From positions 27,952,769 through 28,016,768 of the forward strand of contig CM037836.1 of NCBI GenBank assembly GCA_021234535.1: a stretch of 64,000 bases of DNA, written 5' to 3'. A program made the position numbers and the translations under genes. The notes beneath the pieces are model-generated. The model was given only the letters and a program-made list of their open reading frames with translations. It had not been told where the DNA came from and did not search any database. Shown here one piece after another: positions 45,903-57,900 of this stretch (its first letter is position 1; every line of letters starts with the position of its first letter). This stretch comes from Stichopus chloronotus (lineage: Eukaryota > Echinodermata > Holothuroidea > Aspidochirotida > Stichopodidae).

Positions 45903-48900
45903 CTACAGAAATAAGAGATAACAAAGGTGAAATAGGTGGAACACAAACATTGCTACTGGGGTCGTGAACTTTTCCTGAAGATACAAACATTTTGCAAAAA
46001 CAAGCAAAATAAACTCCACTTGCTTACACTGCACAGCAGGCATCATGAGAACAAGGCTGATATACAGACAGTAAGTGGGAGTTGCTATCTTCGTTACTTT
46101 GCTATCAAACAATGAGGAGACAACAGTAGCTTACAATTTCGTGCTTACTATTTCAGAGTTCATTTGCTCCATCAAATGTTTACTTCCAACATTTCTTCAG
46201 GAAAACATTGTTTGCTACTTACCCAGAGACTTGATAGTTTGAAGGCACATCATTGGCAGTGGCATCCATCTTGGCAATCACGATATTGTCATCCGAAGAG
46301 AGCTGTCGAGAAATGGAACATTTGAAAGTTGTTTAAGAAAATGTGCACAGTCACATCAGTATCTAGAACACTGCTGCTTAAAAGTATGGGTCATCTCCAT
46401 GCAAATACTGCACAATGGCACATCTTTTATAAAAGCTGTTGTAAAGTGCACTCCGCAAGTACTGGATTAATATTATCAAGTACAATGATGGACAATTTCA
46501 GATGCACAGAGAGAGAGACACCTGACAAATGTGAAGAGCGAGAATGTCACTGGTAAGCTACTCTCCAGTCTAAGGCTGTACTTATAAGGCAATGTGCTAC
46601 AAATTGTAACCAAAAAGCCCCTGATTTCATCCGAAGGCAGAAGCAGTCAGATGCAACTTCAGAGCTGATGAACTCTTGTACAGTTCACGGGTTAGTTTTA
46701 CAGAGCAGACTGAAGTAGATATCTCTTCTTCCACTCTTCACCTAATCTGTGACACTACCATCATATCTGTCACATTCAATGAATGTCACATACACATTAT
46801 ATCACAAATTGGGCTTATCTGTCCAACAATACTTTAGCGAGGTTTGCACCTTAAAACACAGATATTTTGAAATTTTAATATAATAATATTATACATTGTT
46901 CCTGAAAACCACTTTCTAGGGTTTTCTTATTATCTCTATGTAAAGTTCTTTGAGTGTGCCTTCTATTTGTCAAAACAATCCCACAAGGGATACAGACAAG
47001 TGATCACATGGCTACAAGCAAATGACCACTTGCCTACAAGTAAGTGACCGTAGACCTACAAGCAAGTGACCATGGAAGTAGAAGGAAAGGCAAAAGGGCT
47101 AAAAGCGAGTGAACACAATGGGTAGATGGTGGTGGAATTAAGGCAGATGCTCTATCAAATGTTCTTTCTTGGTTGTAAGCTAGTTCCTTACTTGCCCTTC
47201 GACCTGCTACTATATCTCCTCTATTTGTCACTGAAAATACAGATTCAGGACTTCATAAAAATGTAAGTTTACTGTAAGAAATAACCTGAGCCAATAGAAG
47301 GAACAGAATAGGACATTGCACTTTTTGCTGTTCACTGACGCACTCATTAAACGTTACGAAATTAAACAAGTCATTATCTCAGCAGGTGACCGTGCAATCT
47401 GGAAGGAATCTATTCATAGGCAGACAGAAATTCTGTACATGTCCATCCATTGAGCCAATTTGACCAGCAGATAAGTTCTGCAGCCGGTAAAGTAATATCC
47501 AAGGCATATTTACCACTACATCATTCCATTACAACTACTGATGGTTTCATTTGAAAAGGTATCTGAAAGTAACGTATATCAAAATAACCGGTACAAACCT
47601 TTTCGCCCAATTCCTCATATTTTGGAGCAAGGTTCTTACAGTGGCCACACCAGGGTGCATAGAACTCAATCAAAACGTCCTTGGTCTCGTCGTTGACGAT
47701 TTCTTTGAAGTTCTTGGCCACCACGACCTGACAAAAGGATGTGACAAACAAGAGCCAAGAAGACATGAGAGTCTTACCAATAACCACATTTTACTAGAAC
47801 AGTACACACCATATGACACCCTTGCAGCAACAACAAACAAACTTACTACCAAACTGGATTTAGAACATGGTTGCTGGAGGGTATGATTCCAAATACATTC
47901 ATGAAATGTTATAACCATCCTGACAATTTGATATGACATAAATAGGGTTGGAGTTTGGTAAAGACGATGCACATCAGGTATCTTCTTTGTTGGCTCTTTG
48001 AGAGGAAAGTGGTAATCAAGCAAAGAGTAAGAATTCGAGTGATTTAACTGCCCGCAAAAACATCTATACGGCACATCTACATGTGCCATTTTCAGGTTGT
48101 GCCAATTTCAGGTTGACAGTACCTAATTGGAAAGCATTAAAGTTGATAAAAAATAATGATCAGATACATTGTTTTTCAAACTCATTACCTCATGTAAAGT
48201 GTAAAGTAAGTGTAAATTGTAACATTAAAAGCCACAGTTGGAACATCTTTCGACATTATCACTGTTATACCCTGAATAGCCTTTGAGCTGCATTTCATGA
48301 ACACCCCCCCCCGTACCCACCAACTACAAAGGTTCCAGAGCCTTTCAGTAGATTGTTGGATAGAAACACATCTAGATACTACGCTGCCATCGTTTTTCAC
48401 AGGCTTGACTATCTCTGGAACTTCAGGTCTACCGATGTGTACAAGAATGATGGGAAATACAATCTAATCAAATATATTCCAGATCAGAGATACGTTCTAA
48501 ACAAATTCCTCAGTGCACTGCATGAGATATCTCGCCATCCAGCAAGTTTATCACAAGGTAGATAACACATAACACAAACACTCTCTTCATGTAACAACTT
48601 TTGATCACCACTCACTGATACTTGCAGTGTCTCAGGTCTCTTCAAGGAACCAAAAACTTATTGAATAACGATCCATAATCATCACATTTCATATGTGCAT
48701 CAGTTCCAAGAGATTGTTGTGATTTCCATAACAAATACAACAATTGTTTTGTAGCCTTTGTTGTTCAGATCTGCCTCCAGAGAAATGATCATCCAAATTT
48801 AATGGACAATGACAGGGATGAAGTCAGTTTTGCTGAAGTAGATGCAGAGATAGACCCATCATCTAGTCCTCCCAATACTTTCTCTCTCCTACCTTTGTCC

Positions 48901-51900
48901 CCTCCAACCTAACTTTCAAATTTTCCTTGGAACTCGAGCTTACCTTTACAGGTCCATCATTGTCTTCTGGCACTTCTTCACTCTTCAGGTGTTCCTCCAA
49001 TTCACCAGCAAAATATTTAGCGAGAAATTCAGTTAGGGCGACACCATCTGGCCTGGTGACAAAGTACAACACACAATTGTTTTCACAATTTAATATTTTG
49101 TCAAAGACAATTGTCAACATTTGTCAATATACATTAAGCACATTTTTACCTATGTATTACTCTTTACAGAAAGTTCAAGATTTTGGAAATTTTCACTGAT
49201 TACAATACATGTTATCATCCCTTGATCTTTATGCATACATTGAAATAAGCATACGTAGAGATTGCTGCATAAGTAAGATTTAAAAAGAGTTTCTCTCCCA
49301 GTTCTTTCCCTTTAGAGATGGAGATGGGAGGGCAGAGTTACAGTGATAAAAACCACAAATTAAATAAGGTATGTATTGTTTAGAAAGTATCTAACACCAT
49401 CAACTGCTAAACAGGTGGATATTGCAGGAAACTTGTTGTTATAATTTATACATGGTCAGTTCCAAACTTTAGGGCAAACTGGGCAATAAGAAACTATGAG
49501 AGACAAGAGGTAATCAAACAACAAAATACGGTCATAAGAAACAGCTCTCCATGGTTTAACACAGAGAGAAACAACGAAATCTTGTTGATGTATTACAAAT
49601 AAAAACCTTTATACACTGGTACATACTTAAACTCATCTTCCATCTTAAACTTCTCGCCATTCTTTCCAGTGATTGTGACTACAGGTTTGTCTGAGAACTT
49701 AAGACCATACTCAGTCCAGTTGAGCTCTGAAGTCATCAGCATTTGCCACTGCAAAGTAAATCTCCTCTTCTTGGGCCTTCGCTACTTTCATTACCCTGTT
49801 GAAACGAATCAAAAAGTAGCAACATGCTTTACATAACAAATCAATGTTTACCTGCATAGGACAGCATACATAACCTACGGATTTAACAAAGTGTATAAGA
49901 AATATCTGAAAGATGTTGTGTCTAACCTGCCTTTCATGTTTGAAAGTAACACCTTTCATAAGAATTAGTACCTAACTATTAAAACTGATTTCAGTTCAAG
50001 ATTTCACGGGCACTGAGATGTTTACAAAGTATGTGATTTGTTTCACAGGTATTTGTTAGGTACCTATTACAATGGACCCATAGTGAAAAAAGCCTAAACA
50101 TACAGAAGCATATGCATTGTAATGAAGTAAGAGAATATGTATTATCCAACCCATAAGAGTAACACCTCCATGATAACAGGTTAGGAAGCCACCAGTAAGT
50201 CTGTAGAGGAACATCTGTATATACGTAGGGCATCGAACTACTCAAGGCACCAGCCGGCATCTCCCATACCAGATATGTACTACCCAATGCACCAGTCAGT
50301 ATGGCACCAACTTATTACTGCCTACTGAAGGCACAACTCACTATGGTAACATCTCCACACCAATTATCTACTTAAGGCATCAGTCAGCATGGCACAATCT
50401 CTATACAAGTGATAAAGGTCTAACTTATTATTCAACATCTAGTTACCAATGAGCGACTGAAGGCGTCAACAGGTGTAGCAACTAGTGTTTGCGAGAGGCC
50501 CATGACCAACAATGCTGGGACCCAACGGTGAAATCGCTACCAGGATTTAACTGATTTCACTTACAGACAAGTGACAAAATTCATCATTTGTAGAACTTAG
50601 GACAGTTTGCTAGTCAGGCAGTTTATATGGATATATAGTGTTATAATTTCAGGTTAAGCAAAACATCCTATAATGGCTTAACAACAAACTCCTAGCCTAA
50701 TGAAAGATATATTTTTGGTACCTGACAGACTATGGTCGGCAGGTACCTAGATCTATAATTTGTAACTGGTGCAAACACTAATAGCAACATATGGTACAGA
50801 CTACACTAAATAAATGAACGGTGTTGCTTCTTCACACATGCTACTTACCGATTCCTCCAATAGTTGGAACCTAAACAAAAAAGATAAAAAATGTTAAGTC
50901 ACAAAACCACTTAATGATTACATCACAAGGTCACTAAATATTTTGCAGGCATGCCTTACTAAAATCTCCCAATATTTCTTCTGATCTGGAGCCACAAAGT
51001 GGAACATCGGGACTTGTAAACAGCGCAAATATGGTGAATTTTGTTTGACAATCTGACATGTTTCAAGTCAATACTACGGTCTTTCCTTCAAGAGAAGAAA
51101 TATGCATTTGAAACCAATACCATCATAAGTTAAGAAGGAAAAGAGAAGACAGGAAGGTCAGGAAGACCAAAGTCATGCCCTTGGCTGAGAGAGTATCTCC
51201 ACCTGTCTTGTCTATCTGCTCTTGCAGACACCTTTGTGTTTGCATTTAAGGCACACATTGGTCTATAAGCCATAAATATGGACTGTTATTACGAGTCAGT
51301 TCATGGCTATTTCTTTCCCTCTGGTTTCTTCTAATCTTGGGCGAGTACCATCTTACTAACTATGGCACAGTCGATAGACAATTCATACCTTTTGCATTTT
51401 GCTTGTAGTCTACTGCATAATAAACAGCCACTAATGGTTTCTTGAATTCGTCACTATTCGATTGGGTCATGTGTCCACACAAGCCATTTCTGAGGAAGAA
51501 TTATAGGAAATACAACAATGTGTGCACAATGGGGAAAAAACTTGGAAAGTCATTTCCATAAGTGGGCTTGAGGTAGAGAGATGAGCTACTACGGCAGAGC
51601 TGCTTGTCAACAATAGCAGCTAAATATGTTCAAAATCAGTTTGAGTGTAGCACTTGCTGTAGAAAAAAAGAAACTGTGTAACGGCAGTGGTATGATCTCT
51701 AGTGTTTCATGTTCAGCCAAAAGTCACTTTAAAAATTTTAGCATTCATACAACCAATTGCTTAGCACTCCTACAGTCGATTACTATGAGGTAACAATATA
51801 GGATGGGCATGCCAGAAGCCTGGTAGTCAAGGCTAAATTTAGGGTGTTCCCCTGGCATTTGCAATGACATGCTGCACAGGGACTCATTCTTGCCAACACT

Positions 51901-54900
51901 GCAGCCATATTTTTAATTTACACAGACTCATGAAATCTAGTGTGTATCTGGAAGTTTATGATCTTTGCAAACTACGACTTTGGATTTGTAGACTTAATGT
52001 TGTGTTTTTAAAGTATTTGTAAGTTGCACCTATGCACTCAGTCACAAGTGAGTTAGACTGGCAGGGATGGTGGTCAATGGCAGCTGCCTAAACAAGTTGC
52101 AAACCCTCTAGGACTGGCGACATAAAAATCTGTCTAATTCAGAAAAGATTACAAATAAAAGCGTTGAAAGTGAAATGAAAACAAGTAAAGGAACCTCCCA
52201 AGTGAACTTTGGTTCTCACACAATAGCTCAGCAGCATTTATCTAGTTTTTGACAAAACAAAAACAAAATACACAAGCTGCAGTACCATATAAAGGCAGGC
52301 ATAAAAATGACAAAAACAACACAATTACAAGGAGCAAACCTACAGCAAAGCACATGTAAGCCAGCACAAACAACCTATATTGATTTGCAGATTGGCAAAT
52401 CATGAAACCTAGTTTATTTTTCATTAATTCTACTGGAATGTTAGTAAACTTACGCATTGTCTTTAATAAACTTCTCAACTTTGAATTTTTTAATGGCTCC
52501 TTCATACTTGACAGATGTGGGCTCCAATTTAGTGTGCAACCTTCTCGGTCTGAATAATTCGACGGCATTTCTAGGGGGAGAAATGAGAATGAAGAATTTG
52601 ACAGGTCACCACAGGCAATAAATTGAGAATAAACTGCAAGGAGAGAATTCAAGTACTTATCATAGATAAAAAATATTGAACTCACCTAAAGTTGAGAAAA
52701 GTTCTCCCTTTATTGGCTAAAACCAAATCTATTATTCTTTTTTGAAGATCAATGAATTTTCAGATCAAATTACTGATTCACTGTAGTGCAATGCATTTTG
52801 GGAATCGATGATGAACATCACAGATCAACTCCTTAAATAACTTTTGCAGTCCTTACAATCTCAACTGGCTTAAAAGAAACATTACAGTAGCTTTTTTAAG
52901 GGTTAAGATTTTTAATTTCACAAATTTAAAGGTCAATTTACAATCAATCCAATGTAGCTGTGCACTGGGTTTGAATTATAAGGTTAAATATGCACTGTAA
53001 TTTCGAAGAACAGCAAAACATCTCCCACTTAAATTTGAAGGTTTTCCATGACACTTTGCAAACCTTGAGGCAACTGGAGATCTTTCTTGACCAGAGCAGT
53101 CTTTCCTCAAAATACATATGTTGACTTATGTGCCAAGACACTTGTACTACACCACCAACATCATGTACAGGAAATTCTTTTGCTTTTGAAGAGGGTATTT
53201 GATGGTGTCAAACTAAACTTACGGGAATCAAAAAATTAAATAAATGATCAAAATTTACGTGCAATTTACACTTTCAATTGATAACTACAAAGATAAAAAT
53301 AACATAGTAATACTGGAATCCTTATATTTTTTTATCTTCCAGATGCCTATCCATGCACTACCACCCTTTGAACATCCACTCATTCCTCCTGCTTATCGTA
53401 TCCATTGTGATGCCCCCAGAAGAATTCCACCCACCCCAACAACACAGGCACCCAACAACATAAGCCTCCCAAGCATCAGTGCCCACCCAGCAACAACAGC
53501 CTGACATCCCAGCAACTACTGCATGCTCCAACAACCCACAAAGTCACCACTCCACACATGCACAGAAACAAACCAAACCCAGCCTAGGTTTATAGATGTA
53601 TGCACCACCCAGTCCTACAACCCAGTCATTTACACATAGACACTGATATTTTTTTGTGTACAGGTTTTGCAAATCTTATGGGAAAACTCTATATAATGGA
53701 TATTATCCATATTTTGAAACTGATATGTCAATATCGATTTTCTTCGATACCAATGGACGTTAGCTGGAACACTTCTGTAAATGGTGGTGTTTTTAGATAA
53801 ATGTCTGGTTGGTATGGATTTCTCAATCACCACTTACTCTTCGTGACTGTATTCCTTGGCTAACTCTGCACTAGTGATGAATCCAAACTTGTAGCTTTCA
53901 AACAGGTTGTTGGCGACCTTTTCAAATTCTGCCTTATCGTCTCCGCCCTTTGGAAAGAAACCTACCAGAAGAGAGTTGGAGGAAGTGGTAATTCACATGG
54001 TTGATCACCATCAATCGCTGGTATTTCTACAACTTAAGAGTGATGGCATGAATTTGAAGAAACTGCAAATATAGAAAATTCATATCCCACTAATACCTGC
54101 TGCATACAAAACTTATTCAGTCGCAGTGCCATACATGTGTTGCACAATATATTGATTGTGTGCTATTATAGTGCTATATCTTCGAGCACAGCTGTTGCAT
54201 GTTTGTACACTGAACAATAACTTGAAAATCAAAAAGTTCACAACGTTACAGTTTTTTGTTTGTTTATTTATTAAAGTATGAATTCTTAAAATCCCCAGCA
54301 AGAAACCTGATAGCACAACCTAAACGCTTGAGTACTCACACAGCAGTGCTACAGGTTTTTCAAAACAGGGTGTGGAGTTTTTACTGATTTTTCCCATTCT
54401 TGTAAGTTTGCGAAACTTTCAGCATAGTTTTTGGTCACTGCATTGTTTAAGGCAACTATGCACAGCACTATAGGAGTAGCGAAAAACATAAGAAACAAAA
54501 TGTCTATGTAGTTTCATCAAACTCACACCATCACGTTGAGATTCTGCAACAAGGGTGTATTATCATCACAGCGATAACTTTAAAAGAAATGTTGCAATTA
54601 TTTTGATGACAGTAATGAGATTTTCCCTGACACAACCTCATCTGAGGGTCCAAACGATTTGGGAAGTTCAGATACACAAACTATTGGAATGCGAGTATCC
54701 CACAGGAAATCCATTTCTTTCTTGGGATTGTTTTCAACTATCTAATTACCAGAAAGCCAAAAGGCTTTGTGATTCCTTGCTACATGGTTATATTATAACA
54801 AACATGAATTATCCACATGACAAGCATAAGATCAACTGCAGTTATTTTTCTTGATACACCACAAGCCTTTAAGCCAAAATGACCTTTGTGACCTGAAATG

Positions 54901-57900
54901 ACCGTGACATTTGACGACCACCAAAAGCAATAGGGATCACCTACCCAGTATGGCCAACACATACATCAAGTATGACATCAGTCAACATTACCCTTCTGGA
55001 GTTAATGTGTTAGCAAGATTTGACCTCGGGTGACCTCAAACGACCTTTCAACTCCACCACAAACAAAAGAAGTCTTCTACTTAGTATATACAATCTACAC
55101 ATCAAGTAAGACATCAGTCAAGGTTAGACTCCTGGAGATATTGTGTTTACACATTTTTACAGTTTGACCTCAGGTGACCTCAAATGACCCTTGACCTCAA
55201 TCAAAACAATAGAGATCTTCTGTTCATTATTACCAACCCACACACCAAGTATTACATCAGTCATGGTTACTCTTCTGGAGATACTGTGTTTTCAAGTTTT
55301 TACAGTTTGACCTCTGGTGACCTCAAATGACCTTTGACCCTCACCAAAGATGATAGGGATCATCTAATTAGTATGACCAAGCAACACACTAAGTATGAGT
55401 GGAAGAAACATCACCATTCTAGTTATGGATTACCAACAACACAATATCATAAAATTCCACAGAGCACCCACTTCACTGGTGATGCTCCACACTGGAGAGC
55501 CAAGCTGACTTTTTGCTTAAATTTTGGGGGGGGTTGGAAGAGTACAGTTGCAGCTTCCTTTAAACAAATTATTTTTTGCAGAGGTGCCATTTTCTTAATG
55601 GAGCTGACAGGTGACAAACACAATTCAAAGTGTTGTAACTGCAATGCTGTACATTTCAAATGAACAAAATACTATTTGAAACCAGAAAGCCAAAAGGCTT
55701 TGTGATTCCTTGCTACATGGTTATATTACAACAAACATGAATTATTCACATGACAAGTATAAGATCAACTGCAGTTATTTTTCTTGATACACCGCAAGCC
55801 TTTAACCCAAAATGACCTTTATTTTGGTGACCTAAAATGACCGCGACATTTGACGTCCACCAAAAGCAATAGGGATCACCTACCCAGGCCATACAACCCA
55901 CACATCAAGTACAGTATGAGTATGACATCAGTCAACATTATCTCTGAGCTCCAAGAAACACACAGAAATCAATGCTGCTTCTAGTCTTGCCTGTTGTTAG
56001 TTGAATCAAATAACTCAACCTTACCTCATCTGAACTCAGCTTGTCTGTCATATTTACCTCAAAATTCTTCATAAACAACCAGAATGTTCTTGGGTCTCCA
56101 TCGTATGGTGGAATTTCTGCCTTAGGTAATTCCAACGCTAATTTGAAACTCAATTTCCTCCTTTAACTTTTTCAATGCTTCCTCCCTCTCCTCAGTATAA
56201 TGCTTTTGGCATTCCAACATCCAGCTTTCTGCTTGCTCAAATGCTTCATCAGACAACAGCCTAGCCAGATCAGCATGAACCTCTTCCATTGCCTCAAATT
56301 GGCGCTCTGCCTTTTGCAAATTTTCCTTTTTCGACTCTGCGATAATTTCTTCCTTGTTACAAGTAGCTCTTAACCACTCAAAGTCCTCGTAAGTTGACCC
56401 TAAGTTATGATTCCTCCTCAATATTTTTGCTTCCTCCATCCTTTCCGACATTGTGAAATATGATTGAAAGCACTCCAATCTGATTGTTAAGAAACCTTGT
56501 TCTGCTACCAGCTGTTCCTCTGGATATTGATATTATCCAAATAAATGACAGAATGGATGGCTTTTTTATTTTCTTCATTCTTTTTATAAACCCATTAACA
56601 TTCCAATGCATGAATTAATGCCACCTTGTCTATCTGACCCCATGACCCCCCATACCAAGACTATCTCTCTGGACAACTTATCGGAGGCCCCTCACACTAG
56701 AAGTTACTCACTAAGTTACAAATGCAGTACTGTAGCCTTAAATCTGGAGCAAATAGCCTCTGGTGACTTCAAATGACCTTTGACCTCCACTACAAACAAA
56801 AGAGATCATCTACTTAATATGAGAAAATGTAGCCCATATGCTTTTCAACTAATTTGTATGGTAGTTTATAATAACCACAATAATGGTGTTTAGGCTATTA
56901 TTATTGTTTTATAGTGAATAATTATCCCTTCCTCTCTATTGATAAGCATTAAATTTCACAGGGTCGTGAACCTGTTAATAACAGACAACCTTATCAAGTT
57001 TAAAACAAATCTGACCCACGGATAAGGAACTATGGCAGTTTTAACATTTTTTTTGTTTTACCCCACAACCTCATTAATATGCAAGATTTGGACACCAAAA
57101 ACAATAGGGATCATCTACTCAATATGGGCAACCTACATGCCAAAAATGAAATTACTCAGAGTTACCCTTCTTGAGATAGAGTGTTTACGAGCAACCATCA
57201 CACACACACACACACAACATCAGGACTGCATAGATTCCCCTGCCTACGGCAAGGAGTCAATAAAAACAATGCTCTGACTGAATTACAACCAATTGAAATG
57301 TAAGATCAACAAGTATCTTTTTTGTTCACTGGCTGTGATATCAACAGTAACTTACCTATAACTGCTGCTTGTTCAGCACCCAAGAAAGCATCAACTTCCT
57401 CTGCGGTGGTGAGTTCTTTGGAAACAGGACCAGCTTGTTTCAACATGTAATTTACGATGCCATCTAGAAAAGCAGAGCAAACAAAGCATTGATAAAAGGC
57501 ACTACTTTGACACAAGAATAGCAATGTTACAATCATGCAGCCCTTCTTTTGTGGGACAATGAAATGGAATATAGTAAGGCATAACCAAAATTGCCTTGAT
57601 TCCAACTTTGAGGAATTAAATGCTACAGTACTTCTAAGTACAACAAAAAAGCAAGTTTCTTGGAGTTGTTATGGAGAAGTGAGCTATTCTTACTTCGATC
57701 CCTGGGTCCATTGTAATCTGCTGAAACTTCCCCATCTCGAAAGATTTTCAGGGTTGGATATCCACTAACGCCAAACTTGGAACAAAGGTCTTTGTTAGCA
57801 TCACAATCGACCTAAAGGAGAAATTAACAGAGTCATTATGCAATATAGTAAGAACTACTCAAAGAACTTTTCTCAGCCAAAAAAATCTAACAAGCCACAG

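Larger units (their letters stand above)
54748..55420 (-). mobile_element. pearl/Helentron-like element, copy C (tandem core)
   Basis: Hairpin plus CTGGT terminus at 54748-54768 (minus-strand reading), then flank, then about three and a half core units with a period of 143-144 bp (unit marks at about 55019, 55163, 55306). Each unit contains CACCAAAA-CAATAGGGATCA and AAGTATGACATCAGTCA blocks and the TGACCT ladder. The microsatellite end is missing. Confidence 0.7.
55681..57262 (-). mobile_element. pearl/Helentron-like element, copy D (split by BEL/Pao fragment)
   Basis: Same hairpin end as copies A-C at 55681-55700 and the same flank to about 55941. Core sequence resumes at about 56756 (CTGGTGAC, then a DR1), continues at 57090-57190 and ends with a CA microsatellite at about 57199-57215 and a terminus near 57262 (GGCAAGGAGTC). 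The interruption is the gag-bearing insert. Its position gives an order of events: pearl-like copy first, retrotransposon later. Confidence 0.6.

Noticed and set aside
47670..48089. 139-codon minus-strand frame over a PDIA3 exon
   Set aside because: It is in a different frame from the WCGHCK exon and is a shadow.
51160..51260. C2H2-like remnant of a LINE in a PDIA3 intron
   Set aside because: Only a few residues resemble such a motif, with a stop inside; not supportable.
53244..53504. Pro/Thr-rich plus-strand frame as an exon
   Set aside because: Explained by the C/A-rich strand asymmetry; antisense to the PDIA3 gene and lacking a domain.
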